A stretch of 64,000 nt of DNA from Vanilla planifolia (Eukaryota; Streptophyta; Magnoliopsida; Asparagales; Orchidaceae), in the NCBI GenBank assembly GCA_023846275.1, contig JAIUJO010000145.1, forward strand, positions 1,137,001 to 1,201,000. The letters are read 5' to 3'. The notes below the pieces were generated by a model, which was not told the origin of the DNA, searched no databases, and worked only from the letters and a program-made list of their open reading frames with translations. The position numbers and the translations under genes are program-made. Below, one piece after another: positions 1-11,772 of this stretch; the stretch's first letter is position 1, and every line of letters begins with the position of its first letter.

Positions 1-109
1 CTAATTAGTTGATATTTTTACTGAGCTCATGGCTATCAAAGCATTTAATAAATTTAGATTAAGATTAGGTGTCATTAACCCATTTGAATTATTACAAAAA
101 TTGAGATAA
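1..109 (+). pseudogene. Decayed Ty1/copia pol C-terminus (RNase H tail)
   Basis: Read from position 8, this piece gives a short peptide with VDIFT near its start and LGVINPFE near its end, closing with TAA at 107-109. The same signature, ADIFTKPLP followed by LGVINPFE, ends the pol gene of the much better preserved copia element on the other strand at 50,265. I therefore read it as the last ~35 codons of a Sirevirus-type copia pol on the plus strand, cut by the window edge. The catalytic part lies outside the window. A purine tract and possible LTR start 1.3 kb downstream fit the same element. The match is short, but it covers an alignable tail with correct order and spacing. Confidence 0.7.
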
Positions 110-1427
110 TCAATTCTTAGAATTCTGGATGAAGGTATGCTAGTATTCAAAACCAAGGACAAGTATTTACTAATACTTTATTAAGCTTACTATTATTTTA
201 GAAGCAATGGAGTTATTAAAATTCTTATAAATATTCAAGTATTTTTTATATATACACAAAGTTTTATTATTATTATTATAATAATACTTTATCTTAAGCA
301 CTCTCAACCATTAACCCCAAAGGGCTTAGGTCAAATAGCATGTAGAACCTAGGGGCGCGGCGATTGGGGACCCCTACAAGCTAGAATCATGATCGAATTT
401 GAAATGAGTCAAGCACAAGTATCAATCAAGTCAGGTTAACATTGTAGTCTCTTGGTTAATTTATTGAAGGCATTACTTATGAAAAAGCTTGGGCAAAACG
501 AGTCATGGTAGACTATTTAATCAGTTTAGAAAAATTGAACTAGTTTAGACCCATATATGCCCAATGATGATCTGGGCAATCACTTGAGAACACCTAGGAG
601 TAGCCAACCCTTTAAGTTGATTGTAATATGTAGTTTATAAAATTCTTCAACTATTTTGTAATGTGAGACAAAGCAAAAGCTATTTCCAAAATTAAGATTT
701 TGGCACTTATTGGTCGTGTATTTTGTGATCGAGTAGTCAGGATCACACTCGTATTTATGAATAGTTAACATTCTTCTTTAGCTCCTTATCCAAAATAGTT
801 GGTCGGATGGCTCACAGTCTCTTTGCCTATGTGAATAGCAATCTGATCAACGTTACTGTCCATCAAACTTTTAAACCCAACTCTCCAAATCTTATCTCGT
901 CATCATTAAATGTTGACCCTTTATCATTTAATTTGAGCCGATGGTTTCCACTCCATTCTTTTAATTGGATGGTAGTTAAATCATCATCACCATTTTTTAT
1001 TGCTAGTTTTCTAAAAAATAGATTTTATCCATTATTAGATTTATTTTTGGAGTTCTTTATTTTAATTATAAATACAAATCATTTATCAGATCTTAAAATT
1101 ATTGAATCGAACAAGAAAATTTTCTTACATGTCCAAGTGAAGTTCAAACTGTGAGCAAAGCATTTCTACATATTATAAGAGCTATGGATTTTTGTCGATC
1201 TCCATTTCTCCTACTTTCATTGATAATAATTTTTCTGTTTCCTAGTAACATCTCTTCATTCGTTAGTATGAAAAGTATTGGGATTTTTGTAAACAAAAAT
1301 TGTAAAGTTTTATTTTTTTTGTGTAGCCTGAATTTTTTAGATTTTGGAATCTTATTGGAGCACTAATATATATTTGTTTTAACTCTTCTAGCCTTGGCAA
1401 ATGAGACCAGTTAATAGAAGCATGATT
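110..1427. other. AT-rich stretch between pol tail and purine tract, no gene seen
   Basis: No gene can be supported here. A short GC-rich patch at about 343-382 stands out and contains AGGGG and CCCCT about 15 bases apart. If the flanking calls are right, this is the untranslated 3' part of an old copia element, which in Sireviruses can be long. The open frames near 807-1,366 look like chance frames in AT-rich DNA. Confidence 0.4.
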
Positions 1428-1443
1428 GGGGACTGGGGGAGGA
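1428..1443 (+). promoter_or_regulatory. Possible polypurine tract followed by an LTR start
   Basis: A G-rich run (GGGGACTGGGGGAGGA) stands out in AT-rich DNA and is followed at once by TGTTGACAC at 1,444. In plus-strand LTR elements a polypurine tract sits directly before the 3' LTR, which begins with TG. The eroded LTR pair at 5,931 and 8,235 also begins TATTGACC/TGTTGACC, which supports a related LTR start. I could not find the other end of this LTR. Confidence 0.45.
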
Positions 1444-2659
1444 TGTTGACACAAGTTTTAGTCAAACTACTTAAAAAGCTTTAACACATTTTATTTATGT
1501 TTGAGCAATTTTATTTTGTTGATAAGTTTTATAAAAAAAAACTTTATTTTAAGCTCAAAAAGTTTCATTCTAATTTTTGGAATAAAAGAAATTATTAAAC
1601 ACACAATTCAACTCTCTCCTATTATTCATTTATCTTCATATGTTTTACAACAAAAAACACTTGGTTTCTTGACCATGCCAAAATCCTTTCCATTATTATT
1701 CCACACATGATTATATCAATATATTTAATCAATTGACTTATTCTTTTGACATTAATGTCCTTCCAATTTTGTTCACCAATCTTATCTACAAGCAAAGCTA
1801 GATAAGCAATTAATGTGCTGCTTAATTTGGCCATTAACCTTTTTTTAATTATGTCTTACCGTCTATGGTTATGATAATGAAATTGAATATAGTGCAAGAA
1901 AATATTTGTTAGATATTGTCAAGTCAACTTACCTTTGGAAGTAATTAATGCCCATGATTGTGCATTTTTTCACTTAAGGAACATCCCTCAAAAGCATGTT
2001 TAATTTCTCCCCATCTTGTCATCATAAAATGCCTTCTAATTCTATTGAATAAATCTTTACTAAGAAGCACTATTAAGTTGCTAAGTTGTTGCATGTTGTT
2101 ACCAACAAATTAAATAGCCTCATATCATTTATTTCAATGATATGGGATTAGATTTACAAATAATTCCCCAAAACTTTGACTTCAGCACTATTTCACCGTG
2201 GACTATGTAGAATGAAATCTTCCTAATGTTATATATTGTGGTTCATTTTTTGCTAAACCAATAGTTCTACATTTTTTTGCTAGATCCATAGTTTAAGAGG
2301 TGCTAAAATTGATTATAAACCTAAAATGATTTGCTTATGTATATAAGAACCTACCTAATCATTGTAGCCATATCCTGTGGGAACATGACATAACAAAATT
2401 TTGGGATACTAAAACCATATTTCCATTGTTTCGAGCAACTATCAAAAATTTATTTTTTATAACTTCAAGATGGAAGGCCTTGGGGCTTAATTGAAATTGA
2501 TCAAAAACGTCCCATAGCTCTTCTAATAGGCATGTAAAGAAAGTGCCATTTCTTGGTAAACCTTGAAATCTATTTGTTTTCCTTTCTCATGTTTATTCAA
2601 TAGCTTGGTAGACACTCTTGAAATTAGAAATGAATTTGATGTTCCCGAGATCATGCAAT
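1444..2659 (+). other. Possible eroded 3' LTR and AT-rich sequence
   Basis: This starts at the TG after the purine tract and is expected to hold the remains of the 3' LTR of the element whose pol tail is at 1-109. No CA end, promoter or coding match could be placed. Nothing else is recognised. Confidence 0.25.
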
Positions 2660-3335
2660 TTTAGCATATCATTTTTATACTTTATTTAGGATACAAGGAT
2701 ACCTTTCTTATCCTACTTAGCTTTCAATCCAAAAAAAATATATAACGTCAGCTATTTTATTCAAGTCAAATCCAATGCCAATAAGCTTACTAAATCATTC
2801 ACATATGTCCAAGTTGGTTAATCCAAATATGAAGTCATCTATATAATATTAGATTAGAAGAAGTTGATCAGTATAGTTTTTGATGAACAAAGTTCTACCT
2901 TCATTCCAATCGTAAAGTAATGTTTGACTATAAATCTACTAAGTATGTTCATAACAGGATTCTTTGTTCTTGTTCCAATTCATATGATTCTTTCATTAGC
3001 TTTTACACATGTTTTTGATGAAGAAAATTTTTAATGCAATCCAACTATCCTACATACACTTTCTCTTAAATAACAACATTTAAGAAAGTTCTCTTAGCAT
3101 CCATTCGTTATAGTTTAAATAACTTGTATTAAGAATAAGGTAAAAATGACCATGTTTCCTTCAACCTTACCATTTGTTCAAGTATTCCTTCTGAGTTTAG
3201 TCCTAATTGATTATAACCCTTTATGACTATCAATCCCATATTATCAATGGTAACCACACCATGATTTGTTTTTCATTATTGAGTACCCACTTTTTGACAC
3301 AATAATGTGGTCTCTTGGAATGTTTATTAATTCCA
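2660..3335 (-). pseudogene. Decayed Ty1/copia reverse transcriptase, copy 1
   Basis: On the minus strand, allowing frame changes and stops, the order of conserved copia RT blocks can be followed. There is a KGYNQ-like block near 3,220, then RMDAKRTFLN near 3,100 (family MDVKxAFLNG), HVxKLMKESYELEQEQ near 2,990 (family [17 protein letters not shown]), RTLFIK near 2,890, and YIDDFIFG near 2,835 (family YVDDIIFG). The catalytic YxDD is still readable, but the frame is broken many times, so this is a pseudogene. It runs opposite to the pol tail at position 1, so it comes from a different insertion. Confidence 0.7.
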
Positions 3336-3584
3336 AAACAATCACTCACACAAATAAGTTGAAACCATCCAGCATGGCAAAACAAAAAAATTCTATCCTC
3401 AAGGCATCAATTCTAATTTGAGGTACAAATTTTAAGTTAGATGCATGATATATAATTTCTTCTTAAAGTGAGGTATTGGTTTCTACTCCAAAACCAAGGT
3501 CACTTAAGATCACATCTCTAAGGTTATTTTCATTCTATGGTAACTCCCTTGATTCAACTATTTTCTTATTTTTTAAGTTATAAC

Positions 3585-3885
3585 ATCTCATTTATATACT
3601 TTATTGAAGATCAAGGATACCTTTCTCATTTTACTTAACTTGCATTAAAAAAATAAGAAACCTCACAACTATGTTAATCTAAAATTCTACACCTACATGC
3701 TTACAAAAACGTTCCCATAGGTCATAATTTGTTGATCCAAACTATGGTATCATCTAAATTATATTGGACTAGAAATAGTTAATCAACACAATCCTTGATG
3801 AACAAAGTTCTATCTACATTACCAACTTAAAACAATGTTTGAGTAGAAATCGATAAACATTGTCAATCAAGGATCTTTATTTGTC
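3585..3885 (-). pseudogene. Decayed Ty1/copia reverse transcriptase, copy 2
   Basis: About 300 bp here align by eye with 2,670-2,960. They share the TTTATTNAGGATACAAGGATACCTTTCT-like block (given in part), the GATGAACAAAGTTCTA block and the stretch around AATGTTTGA. On the minus strand it reads RTLFIK then a NLDD variant of the YxDD box. The same small part of RT therefore occurs twice, ~915 bp apart, in the same direction. It is either a local duplication or two overlapping old insertions. It is non-coding now. Confidence 0.6.
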
Positions 3886-5930
3886 TACCAATTTTACTTT
3901 TCTAAAGTATTCTATGTCTTCTAAATCTATCTCTTTATTTTGATGCATAATTTCATTGAACACAACTTGAGTAGATTACATTACAACTAAGTTTCTTTAC
4001 AAAATTGCTTATGAGTTTATCTATTTGAAGAATATTATGAAGATATAGTATCCATTATTTTTTTTCTAATCTACAATTGCAATCTACTTATTGATGTATC
4101 CATAATATCAAAATATGTGTAAGTTTTCATATTTTGTTTTCTTGTTATTGAAAAGTACATATAATATTTCATTCATAATTGGTTTTATAATAAATCTTTT
4201 TAGACATTGAGATTATTCAAATGGTTGAATTATTATGGCATTATACTTTTGAGATCCTGTATCACCAAAGAAAACGTAAAAGTACCTACGAATTTTTTAA
4301 AAAGGTGATAAAAATTATTAGACATTTAACATAGAGGAAGCATAACACAATTGAATGATACGTGTTATAACGATATCAAATAGAATGAACTTTACTGCAT
4401 TTGTCAATGTCACATATTGACTGCAAAAATTTATTGTCGTAAGTTAGCTTCATGATGTGAGGAAGATTAAAACTAAAATATTTTTAGGTATCTTAATTTA
4501 AACCTAATTGAAAATGAATTTTTCTATCATTACAACTAATATTTTAGCTCTTATGGAAACATTTTTTTTGCAAAAACAAATAGCTTAGACATATGTTGAC
4601 AAAATAAGAAGGCTTATGTGGCATGGCAAAAATAATTATATTACATAAGGATTCCAAACTTACATCATACATTTTTAAATGGTTGCAAGATGCATATTAT
4701 AAGAAACTAATATTTAACACAATGTTGTAGGATAAAAAAGAAGTCAATGAAAAAGAATATTTGAAGCAATTAAGAATATGTTAAGTCTATTGAAATTAAG
4801 TTTTTCTTGTAGTTAGGTTAAGTATTTGACTTGTAATTAATTTGATTAAAATACCAATTGTTAATTTAACTAGTAGCTACTTAAGAAGTAAAGGAAGTGT
4901 TTGTTTGGATGCATCCCAATATTTTTTTAATTTGAATGATAAAATTCTTATATGAAGGGAAAATTACAAAATATTCATTAGGCCTCAAGATTTTTTTAAC
5001 ATTTGTTCAATAAATGTAAATGCATTTTAAATTTATTTTGAAACTGTTGGAATGAAATTTCCATATGTTTTTTATAATATCACAAAGATTATTATTTAAA
5101 AGAATTAATAATATAGATGAGATGTCAAATATGGTATAACAAATGAAAATGAACACTAAATAACCATTTTTCTTGAAATTGAAATGGTTATGTCATAAAC
5201 AAAGGCAAAAAAATTTAAAAATAATATTAATTTAATTCTAAGAGAATTTTTAAGGAAAAATAATAAACAAGGCAAATGATTTTAGAAATATATGACTTGT
5301 CTACTTAAATAAATAACACCTAGTGTAATTGTTCTTGAAATTTGTGAAAAAAATTTTAGAAGTCATTTGTAGTAGAATATACAAGAAATAGTAATCTTTA
5401 TAATGTTTTGGTCACAACGGATATCTAATAAAATAAATATTATGTGTCAAATGAGGAGAATTGTGAGAGGAAAGTAAGTAATGACAAAGATATTATAGTT
5501 GGGACGAAAATGGAAACTATTGTAATGGTTAGGAAGAGGGAGAAAAATTAAGTAATTGTGAAAGTGCTATTAAGGAAGGAGAAGGAACAAGTTTCATGAA
5601 GTGAATATATGACACTTTTTTGATGAAAAAACTTTAGTCACTTCTTGAAGGTGGATTTAATTTTCTAAAAAATTTATTAAGGATCCAAGTGAATACGTAT
5701 GTCACACAAGACATTTAATATTCTTAATAATACTTTTAGTTGTCAAGAGGGAGGTTTTCGAATGGTAAAGCCGTGAGGAAGATGAGAAACTATTGCAATT
5801 GGTTACCAAATGGTCCCATAAATAGATAAAATGGTCAAAATTTTAGTAGAAAGGAGACTATCACTATCAAATGATAGTCGATAGTTTTATGATAATTTCA
5901 TGGAGTATTTCATGATTTAATGTCTTAGGT
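3886..5930. other. AT-rich sequence, no feature recognised
   Basis: I see no coding match, terminal repeat or RNA gene here. It probably consists of further eroded element sequence. Confidence 0.4.
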
Positions 5931-7466
5931 TATTGACCCCTAGTCATTGTACTTCGTTTGATGATAACAAATATTAAGAATTACCAATGAATTTGTCAAA
6001 GAGAATTTGTAAATTTTAGAAATCTTCAACTTGTGTTCATAGGAGAATTTAAAAAAGAAGAGTTATGGTTTGAATTTAACAAAAAGACTTATTTTAAACA
6101 GAATTTTATTTATTTTAATTTTATTCTGACTAGATGTTAATCATGATTGAAATCACTCATACCAGGTATGAAAATTTAGTCTTATTTAAAGTAATCATCT
6201 TAGAAAAAGTATTAAGATTCTAAAATCTTGATATTATCTTTACCATCTGAGAATCATTTTATTCTTATCATACCTTTGAAAATTCTCTTTCCAAAATTTG
6301 TTGTAAAAATGTATGTTAATTATAAAAAATAATTTTTAAAAAATAATAACATAATTACAACAACAAAAAAACATATTACTAAAAACAACCAAAAGTCTAA
6401 GTTAGAGCATAGTGCTTGAACACAGCTAATATTTTTCATCATGTCGATAAAATTACTCTCAAACCTATAAATAATTTTCATTCACTCATAACTCAAGAAC
6501 CAAGACATTGCTTACATCTTGAGCACAACAAGTGGTAGATGAACAAAAAAAATACAAAATGTCAATGTTGGAAAGCTCAAATAAAGCTATAATATTTTAC
6601 CATTTATTCAATGTAAGACTAAAAAACCCAAATTCATTTCTCACAGTTCTACTAAAAATTGTGGGAGTGTTTTTTCTATCCAATCGCACAATTATGTGAT
6701 CAAATGATTCTAATCTCATCCACTTTTAAAAAACCTATATTTAGATCCTCTGTCCAATCACATAATTTTTAGATCACATAGTGCTTGATTTATCTACACG
6801 TAAGAGCTAAATCTAATAGTCAATTCATGATTTACATCTAGCAGCTCAAATCAAATACTAATTCCTAAAAAATGCTTTTAATCTTATCCATCCAATCGAG
6901 AAGTTTTCATAATCAAATGGTCTAGGAGCCTTCCGATCGAGTGGCTTTTATGCAAAGAGTCTTTTTAGTTGTTTGAATTTCTATAATTTATTAATTAAAA
7001 ACATTGTTGGATTTTTTAATTTAAATAATAATTAGTTGGCCAATTTGGCAAGTTCTTTTAATCATTAAAAATGCTTATAAATAAGTGAATTCTTGAAAAA
7101 GATAAACTAATAAATTTTTTGCAAAATCTAAAAAAAACGTTTTAGGTCATGATATTTAAACATTTAGTTGTCGATGCACATTGATATTTTCTTATGTACA
7201 TGCTTCAATCATCAAACTAATAGTCTCTACTTTCTTCTCAAATAAGCTATGTTCTCAATTATCTTCAACATTAATAGATTTAATTAAATCATTTATTTCT
7301 CAATAAGCTTTCATCAAGCATAAGATTTTTTTCATTAATTTGCATTTTGTTTCATAGAATTATTTTATTCTATTACAATGTTTATTATGTTGTACGATTG
7401 TAGTAGTTTTTTTATTATTTTTTCTGAAGATTTGGCTCTTTTGGAAAAATACTTTATTTGAATTAG
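5931..7466 (+). repeat. Left (5') LTR of eroded element
   Basis: This is the left member of the ~1.5-kb direct repeat pair. It begins TATTGACC where the right copy has TGTTGACC, so the usual TG start seems to have mutated. The right edge is set by the primer-site-like motif at 7,469. Divergence between the copies is high, with many indels, which points to an old insertion. Confidence 0.6.
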
Positions 7467-7468
7467 AA

Positions 7469-7480
7469 TAGTATCACAGT
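7469..7480 (+). promoter_or_regulatory. Decayed primer binding site (initiator Met tRNA type)
   Basis: TAGTATCACAGT matches the plant copia primer site TGGTATCAGAGC at 9 of 12 positions, directly after the left LTR. The position is right and the match imperfect, as expected for an old element. Confidence 0.45.
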
Positions 7481-7581
7481 TACAACTAAATGTATTAGAC
7501 CTCAAATGGTTTGTGGCCTCAAATCCAATAATTAAAATGAAACATTATATATTACAACATTGATAATTTAATTCCAACTAA

Positions 7582-7640
<59 letters not shown>

Positions 7641-8213
7641 AATAGGATCTAAAAAATTAAGTTCTAAAAATTCAAATAAATAAATAAATAAATAAAAATA
7701 GTTAAAGAAAATCCTAAAACTTTAAGTTTTAATAAGGATCTTCCAAACGAATATGTTAAAGATGAAACTATCACAGGTGTTAGACCTTAATCTTTCATAA
7801 CTATAATCCACTGAAACAAAATTTAAGCCATCCATTACACAAGATAGCTTAAATAATAAATTTTGGTAATAGTAGGAAAGAAAAACTTAAATCTGTTTGA
7901 CAAAAATTATGCATGTCCTAGACCATTAGATATAGGTATAATTTGAACATAATAGACTTAAGGAAATTTATTAATTTGTTGATCTTTTTAAAAAATTGTA
8001 AATTTATGAACAATTTACTAAATATAGATTAACTCTCTTTAAGTTTTGCCAAAGAGAAGGAGAATAGAAATTGAAAGCTTAAAATGAGCATAAATATTGG
8101 GGAACATTAATTTAGTCTGTTGTACATGTAAGGGAGTTTATCTTTAGTTGTTATGCATTTAAATTTTATAAATAACTTATGTTTTAATGAATTTTATTAA
8201 AAGTTTAGTTATT
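7481..8213 (+). other. Short interior of the eroded LTR element
   Basis: This interior holds a long (TA)n run and an AAAT repeat, then AT-rich sequence with no readable gag, protease, integrase or RT. It is far too short for a full copia interior (~4-5 kb), so the coding region was deleted or never present. Confidence 0.5.
7586..7638. repeat. (AT)26 microsatellite
   Basis: An uninterrupted AT dinucleotide run of 53 bases, followed at ~7,673-7,697 by a short (AAAT)n run. It is probably variable in length between individuals. Confidence 0.97.
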
Positions 8214-8231
8214 ATCAAGAAAGAGACATAG
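8214..8231 (+). promoter_or_regulatory. Decayed polypurine tract before right LTR
   Basis: ATCAAGAAAGAGACATAG lies directly before the TGTTGACC start of the right repeat. It lines up with the ATCAAGGGGGAGATTG tract of the young copia element in this window (minus strand at 50,078-50,092), with G to A changes in the core. Confidence 0.45.
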
Positions 8232-8234
8232 TTT

Positions 8235-9757
8235 TGTTGACCACTTGTTGTGATGTTTTGTTTGATTGACATATACCATAAGTATTACTAATAATTTGTT
8301 TAAATAAATCTTAAGTTTTTGATAGACAATACTGTTATTCTAGGTAAACTTTGAAAAGAAAGAAGAGCAAAGGTGAAATTTTGTGATGACCATTTTGATT
8401 GTAATGACAAATAGCTAAGAGAAATATTTTGAATTTAATATAATTTTATTTTTATTACAATCTTAAGCTTGATTTAAATCACTCTTTGAAGGCACAAAAA
8501 CTAAATTTTATATAAATTAATCATTTTAGAAATAATAATTTGATTCTAAAGTTTGGATCAAAAGCCAACCTTCTAATGAATTATTTTATTCTTAATCATA
8601 TGATTAGAAATTTTATATCCGTAACTTATTTTAAAAAGTATATTATAATTATAATAATTAATAAGTATAAAATAATAAATAACAAAAACCTAATAATAAT
8701 TGAAAGTGTTTGGTTAGAGTATAGCTCTTAAATGTGAGTAGTTGGGTTTATGAGATTAATAAAATAATACCAAAACTCATCAAATAATTTTTGTTCGATA
8801 GATAACTCACATATCAAATTTAATATAGTATGAGTTTGTTGACAATAAGGGAAATGACTTTAAAGCGACTAGTGGGCTACTAAACCAGAACAATGCACTT
8901 ATTATGTGGCATAAGAAAATTCTTAGCATTAACAATCCATCATTCATGTAATTCGGGACTAAAATGTGTAACTATTTTGTTGGACTATACTCAATTATGG
9001 GAGTGATTCTACATCTAGTCATGCAATTATGTAATCAAAAGATCATAATCTCATTAACCTTTTGTTCCATAATGTAAATTCATAAAAAAAAATGTCTCAT
9101 TTTATCCACACGTAAGAGCTAAATCTTGTCATTATATCATAATTTAGACATACTGGTCTAGATGAAATAGTGCTTGTTTAATCCAAGCCATTTGAACGTG
9201 TTTTTCTAATGATCAAAGAATCTTGGTGAATTTAGACTAAGTGGTTCTTGTGTAATGGCTCTTTTAGCCATTATTTCAAGACGTTGGGCTTTTCATAATT
9301 TATCCATAATGACTAATTAATTAGTTTGGAAGGTGCTTTTAGTAATTAGAAATTTTTTTATCAATAAGTGAATTCCTGAATAAAATTGATTGGTGACTTA
9401 TTGACAAAATTTAAAGAAAACTTTTCAAGTAATGACATTTAAGCCATTAGCACTCAGTGCTCCTCATCAAATTCTTATTCTTTGTCCTTCACACATCAAA
9501 TGCATAACCTTTAGTTTCTTGTCAAATGAGTAAGTTATTAATTTTATTTAATTAACTTTTTTGAAATACTTGTACCTCATTCAACAATTTTAAGTATAAA
9601 GTTTTGGTTTGTATTAATTGTTATTAAGTTTTACTAAATTATTTTTTTCCTAGTTTGTTAGGTTGTGAGGTTGTGGTAATCCATTTCTATTTTTTTTTTC
9701 TTATTATAAGGTTTTAACTTACTGATCATTTGGCAAAAGAGTTATATTAAATATATT
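8235..9757 (+). repeat. Right (3') LTR of eroded element
   Basis: This is the right member of the ~1.5-kb direct repeat pair, starting TGTTGACC. The end is approximate because both copies are AT-rich and diverged there. Confidence 0.6.
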
Positions 9758-11294
9758 GGTTTTTGTTATATCTTGTTAGGGGTACCTAATGGCTTCATTT
9801 TATGTTGAATCACCTACAAATCATTTGCCTATCATTTTTATTCATACATTATTTTTTTTTTAAAATTTATTAATAAAGAAAATCTACATATTTTAAAATA
9901 AAGGTAATTGTTTTTAAAATAAATTTAAAATTTGCTAGAACACACTTTTAAAGCCATACTTATTTCTATTAAAAAATCTGTTAAAGAAATATTTTAAATA
10001 TTCTTTTATAAAAACAAATTTTTATTCAAAATATTTCACCTCTAACTTATTAAATAACACTTCATAATCACATACGATGACGTTTAGACCAGTAAGAAGG
10101 GGTTAAATTTTTTTGAATAAAAAATTACGTTTCTCACAAAATTACTTAAATAAATTTTTAAAAAGTATTTTATAAAAATTTTAAATTTTATTTAAAAAAT
10201 TTAATTTTTCTTTTAATAATAATAATCTTGAGAAAACATGAAACAGAAAAAACAATAAGAACAAAAATGTACAATAATGATTTTTCGATCATTCTAGTTG
10301 AAAAACATACATCTAGTAACGACAAAATGTTGGAAAAAAAATTTCATTAAAAGACATTTGCCTAAAGATGTATAAGCTAAACACTACAAAAACAAGTTAT
10401 GATAGCTTTACATCAAAATAAAATGACAATAAATGAAAAACATTTGCTAACATAAAACAAAGACCAACACAACTAAAATCCTATGGTTAATGAAGTGATT
10501 AAATAGGCACAATTGTATTCATTGAATCAATTAGGAATTAAAAAAATTAATTACATAGCAAAATTGTGAAAAAAGCTGTAATTAAGTGTTTGACAACTAA
10601 AGGAAGTAGCGATAGCAGTGACAATTATCATGGGCTACTAATGACATAACTTTTCTTCATATTACATAAAATTTTTGAATCCCTTTTGTCCAAAATGCCT
10701 CTTATTTATGGACTCTTTCTATTAGCTAAAAGCATTAATTGATCAAGAAAAATAAGCATAATTATATCATTTATTTTTTATTTTTTTGTTGAAAAATTAT
10801 TATTTAAATAAAACATTCAAAAGGCTTAAAAATAGCTAAAAGAGATGTTGCACATGAGTCGCTTTATTAGAACGAACTGTGGCTGTTTGTTCAGGAAAAC
10901 GATGTTTAGAAAAAGAATTTGATCAGAATCGTTAAGTCTATCTTGATCTGTTGGCTAGATTTATTAGACTTTATAAAAAAATGGAGGAGATCAAGGCCGT
11001 TTGACCTTGAAATGACATGATCAAATGTTCTAATTAGTCCAGTATTTGGAACCATGCAGTGTAAAAACAAGGCTTTGTTATAGTCCCACATTATGAAAGT
11101 GAATAAAGATGTTTTGTTTATAAAGCTTACATCTTCCTTGAAGTTAGTTTATTTGGGGTTGACTGCCCCCTAGTTTGCTCAAAATGTCATTACTTGTGCT
11201 ATCATTGATGATTTGGAAATTGAATATGAGAATACTAGAGATGTTCACAATTCTATTTAGTGTTGCATTTGACAAACGAGTTTTGGGACTTACA
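9758..11294. other. AT-rich sequence, no feature recognised
   Basis: No coding or terminal-repeat signal is seen. Around 11,075-11,130 there is a TAGTCCCACATT motif and a TATAAAG-like stretch, of a kind found in plant LTR promoters, but I cannot place an element around it. Confidence 0.4.
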
Positions 11295-11480
11295 TTGTAG
11301 AACTCTTAATGATAGCCAGCATGTTTTAGGTGCTATAAAGACATTTGGTTCATTTAATAATAATCAGTATTATTTTATTTAAAAATTTTTAAAATTAATT
11401 ATTATAATTATATTGTACGTTTTATAGAAATCATTAAATGAATACTAAGATATAATAAAAAAATAAAATGAATTCAAGAT
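11295..11480. repeat. Dispersed repeat, copy 1 (with 22,965-23,135)
   Basis: By eye this aligns with 22,965-23,135 in the same direction. Shared landmarks are the CCAGCATGTTTTAGG / CCAACATGTTTTAGG block, TTAGTATTATTTT-like text, CATTTTATA(A/G)AA and AATA(C/T)TAAGATAT. The family is unknown. It may be part of an old LTR, because non-coding sequence next to the block in both copies contains a CCCACATT motif. Confidence 0.5.
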
Positions 11481-11772
11481 AACGAAAAAAAGAAGAATTA
11501 AGTTTCTTAAGACCAAACATTTTTTAGAATATTAATTTAAATAAAATTTAATTTTTGTGTCTTGTGAAAAATGATTGATGTTTCGATCATGCTTAACATT
11601 TTAATCAAAGTAAAATTAAAGTACCTAAAATGTAATTCAAAATATATCTTTTCATAATTTGTTAGTCAAACTAAAAAGGTTTTTATAGGATTACACTTAT
11701 GCTGCCCTTCTTCAAGTGTTCCTTAAAGACTTTCCTTCATTCAAAACGAGATAATAGCACATGTATCATCCT

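Larger units (their letters stand above)
5931..9757 (+). mobile_element. Strongly eroded LTR retrotransposon with very short interior
   Basis: Two direct repeats of ~1.53 kb (5,931-~7,466 and 8,235-~9,757) flank only ~0.77 kb. They align end to end by eye despite heavy erosion. Shared landmarks include a TTTGAT(G)A...CAA block near the left end, GATT(G/T)AAATCACTC, TTAGAG(C/T)ATAG, CACACGTAAGAGCTAAATCT and AATAAGTGAATTC. After the left repeat comes TAGTATCACAGT (7,469-7,480), 9 of 12 bases like the initiator-Met tRNA primer site. Before the right repeat comes ATCAAGAAAGAGACATAG (8,214-8,231), like the Sirevirus purine tract with G changed to A. Order and spacing fit a plus-strand element. The interior has no readable gag or pol, so it is a deleted or non-autonomous form. 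Confidence 0.65.

Noticed and set aside
343-382. GC-rich hairpin, possible RNA element
   Set aside because: Only a 5-bp stem (AGGGG/CCCCT) with a long loop. Not enough for an RNA call.
807-1366. Two overlapping plus-strand open frames of 115 and 71 codons
   Set aside because: Hydrophobic, low-complexity translations in AT-rich DNA, with no motif. They lie where the 3' part of an old copia element is expected. An env-like origin cannot be shown.
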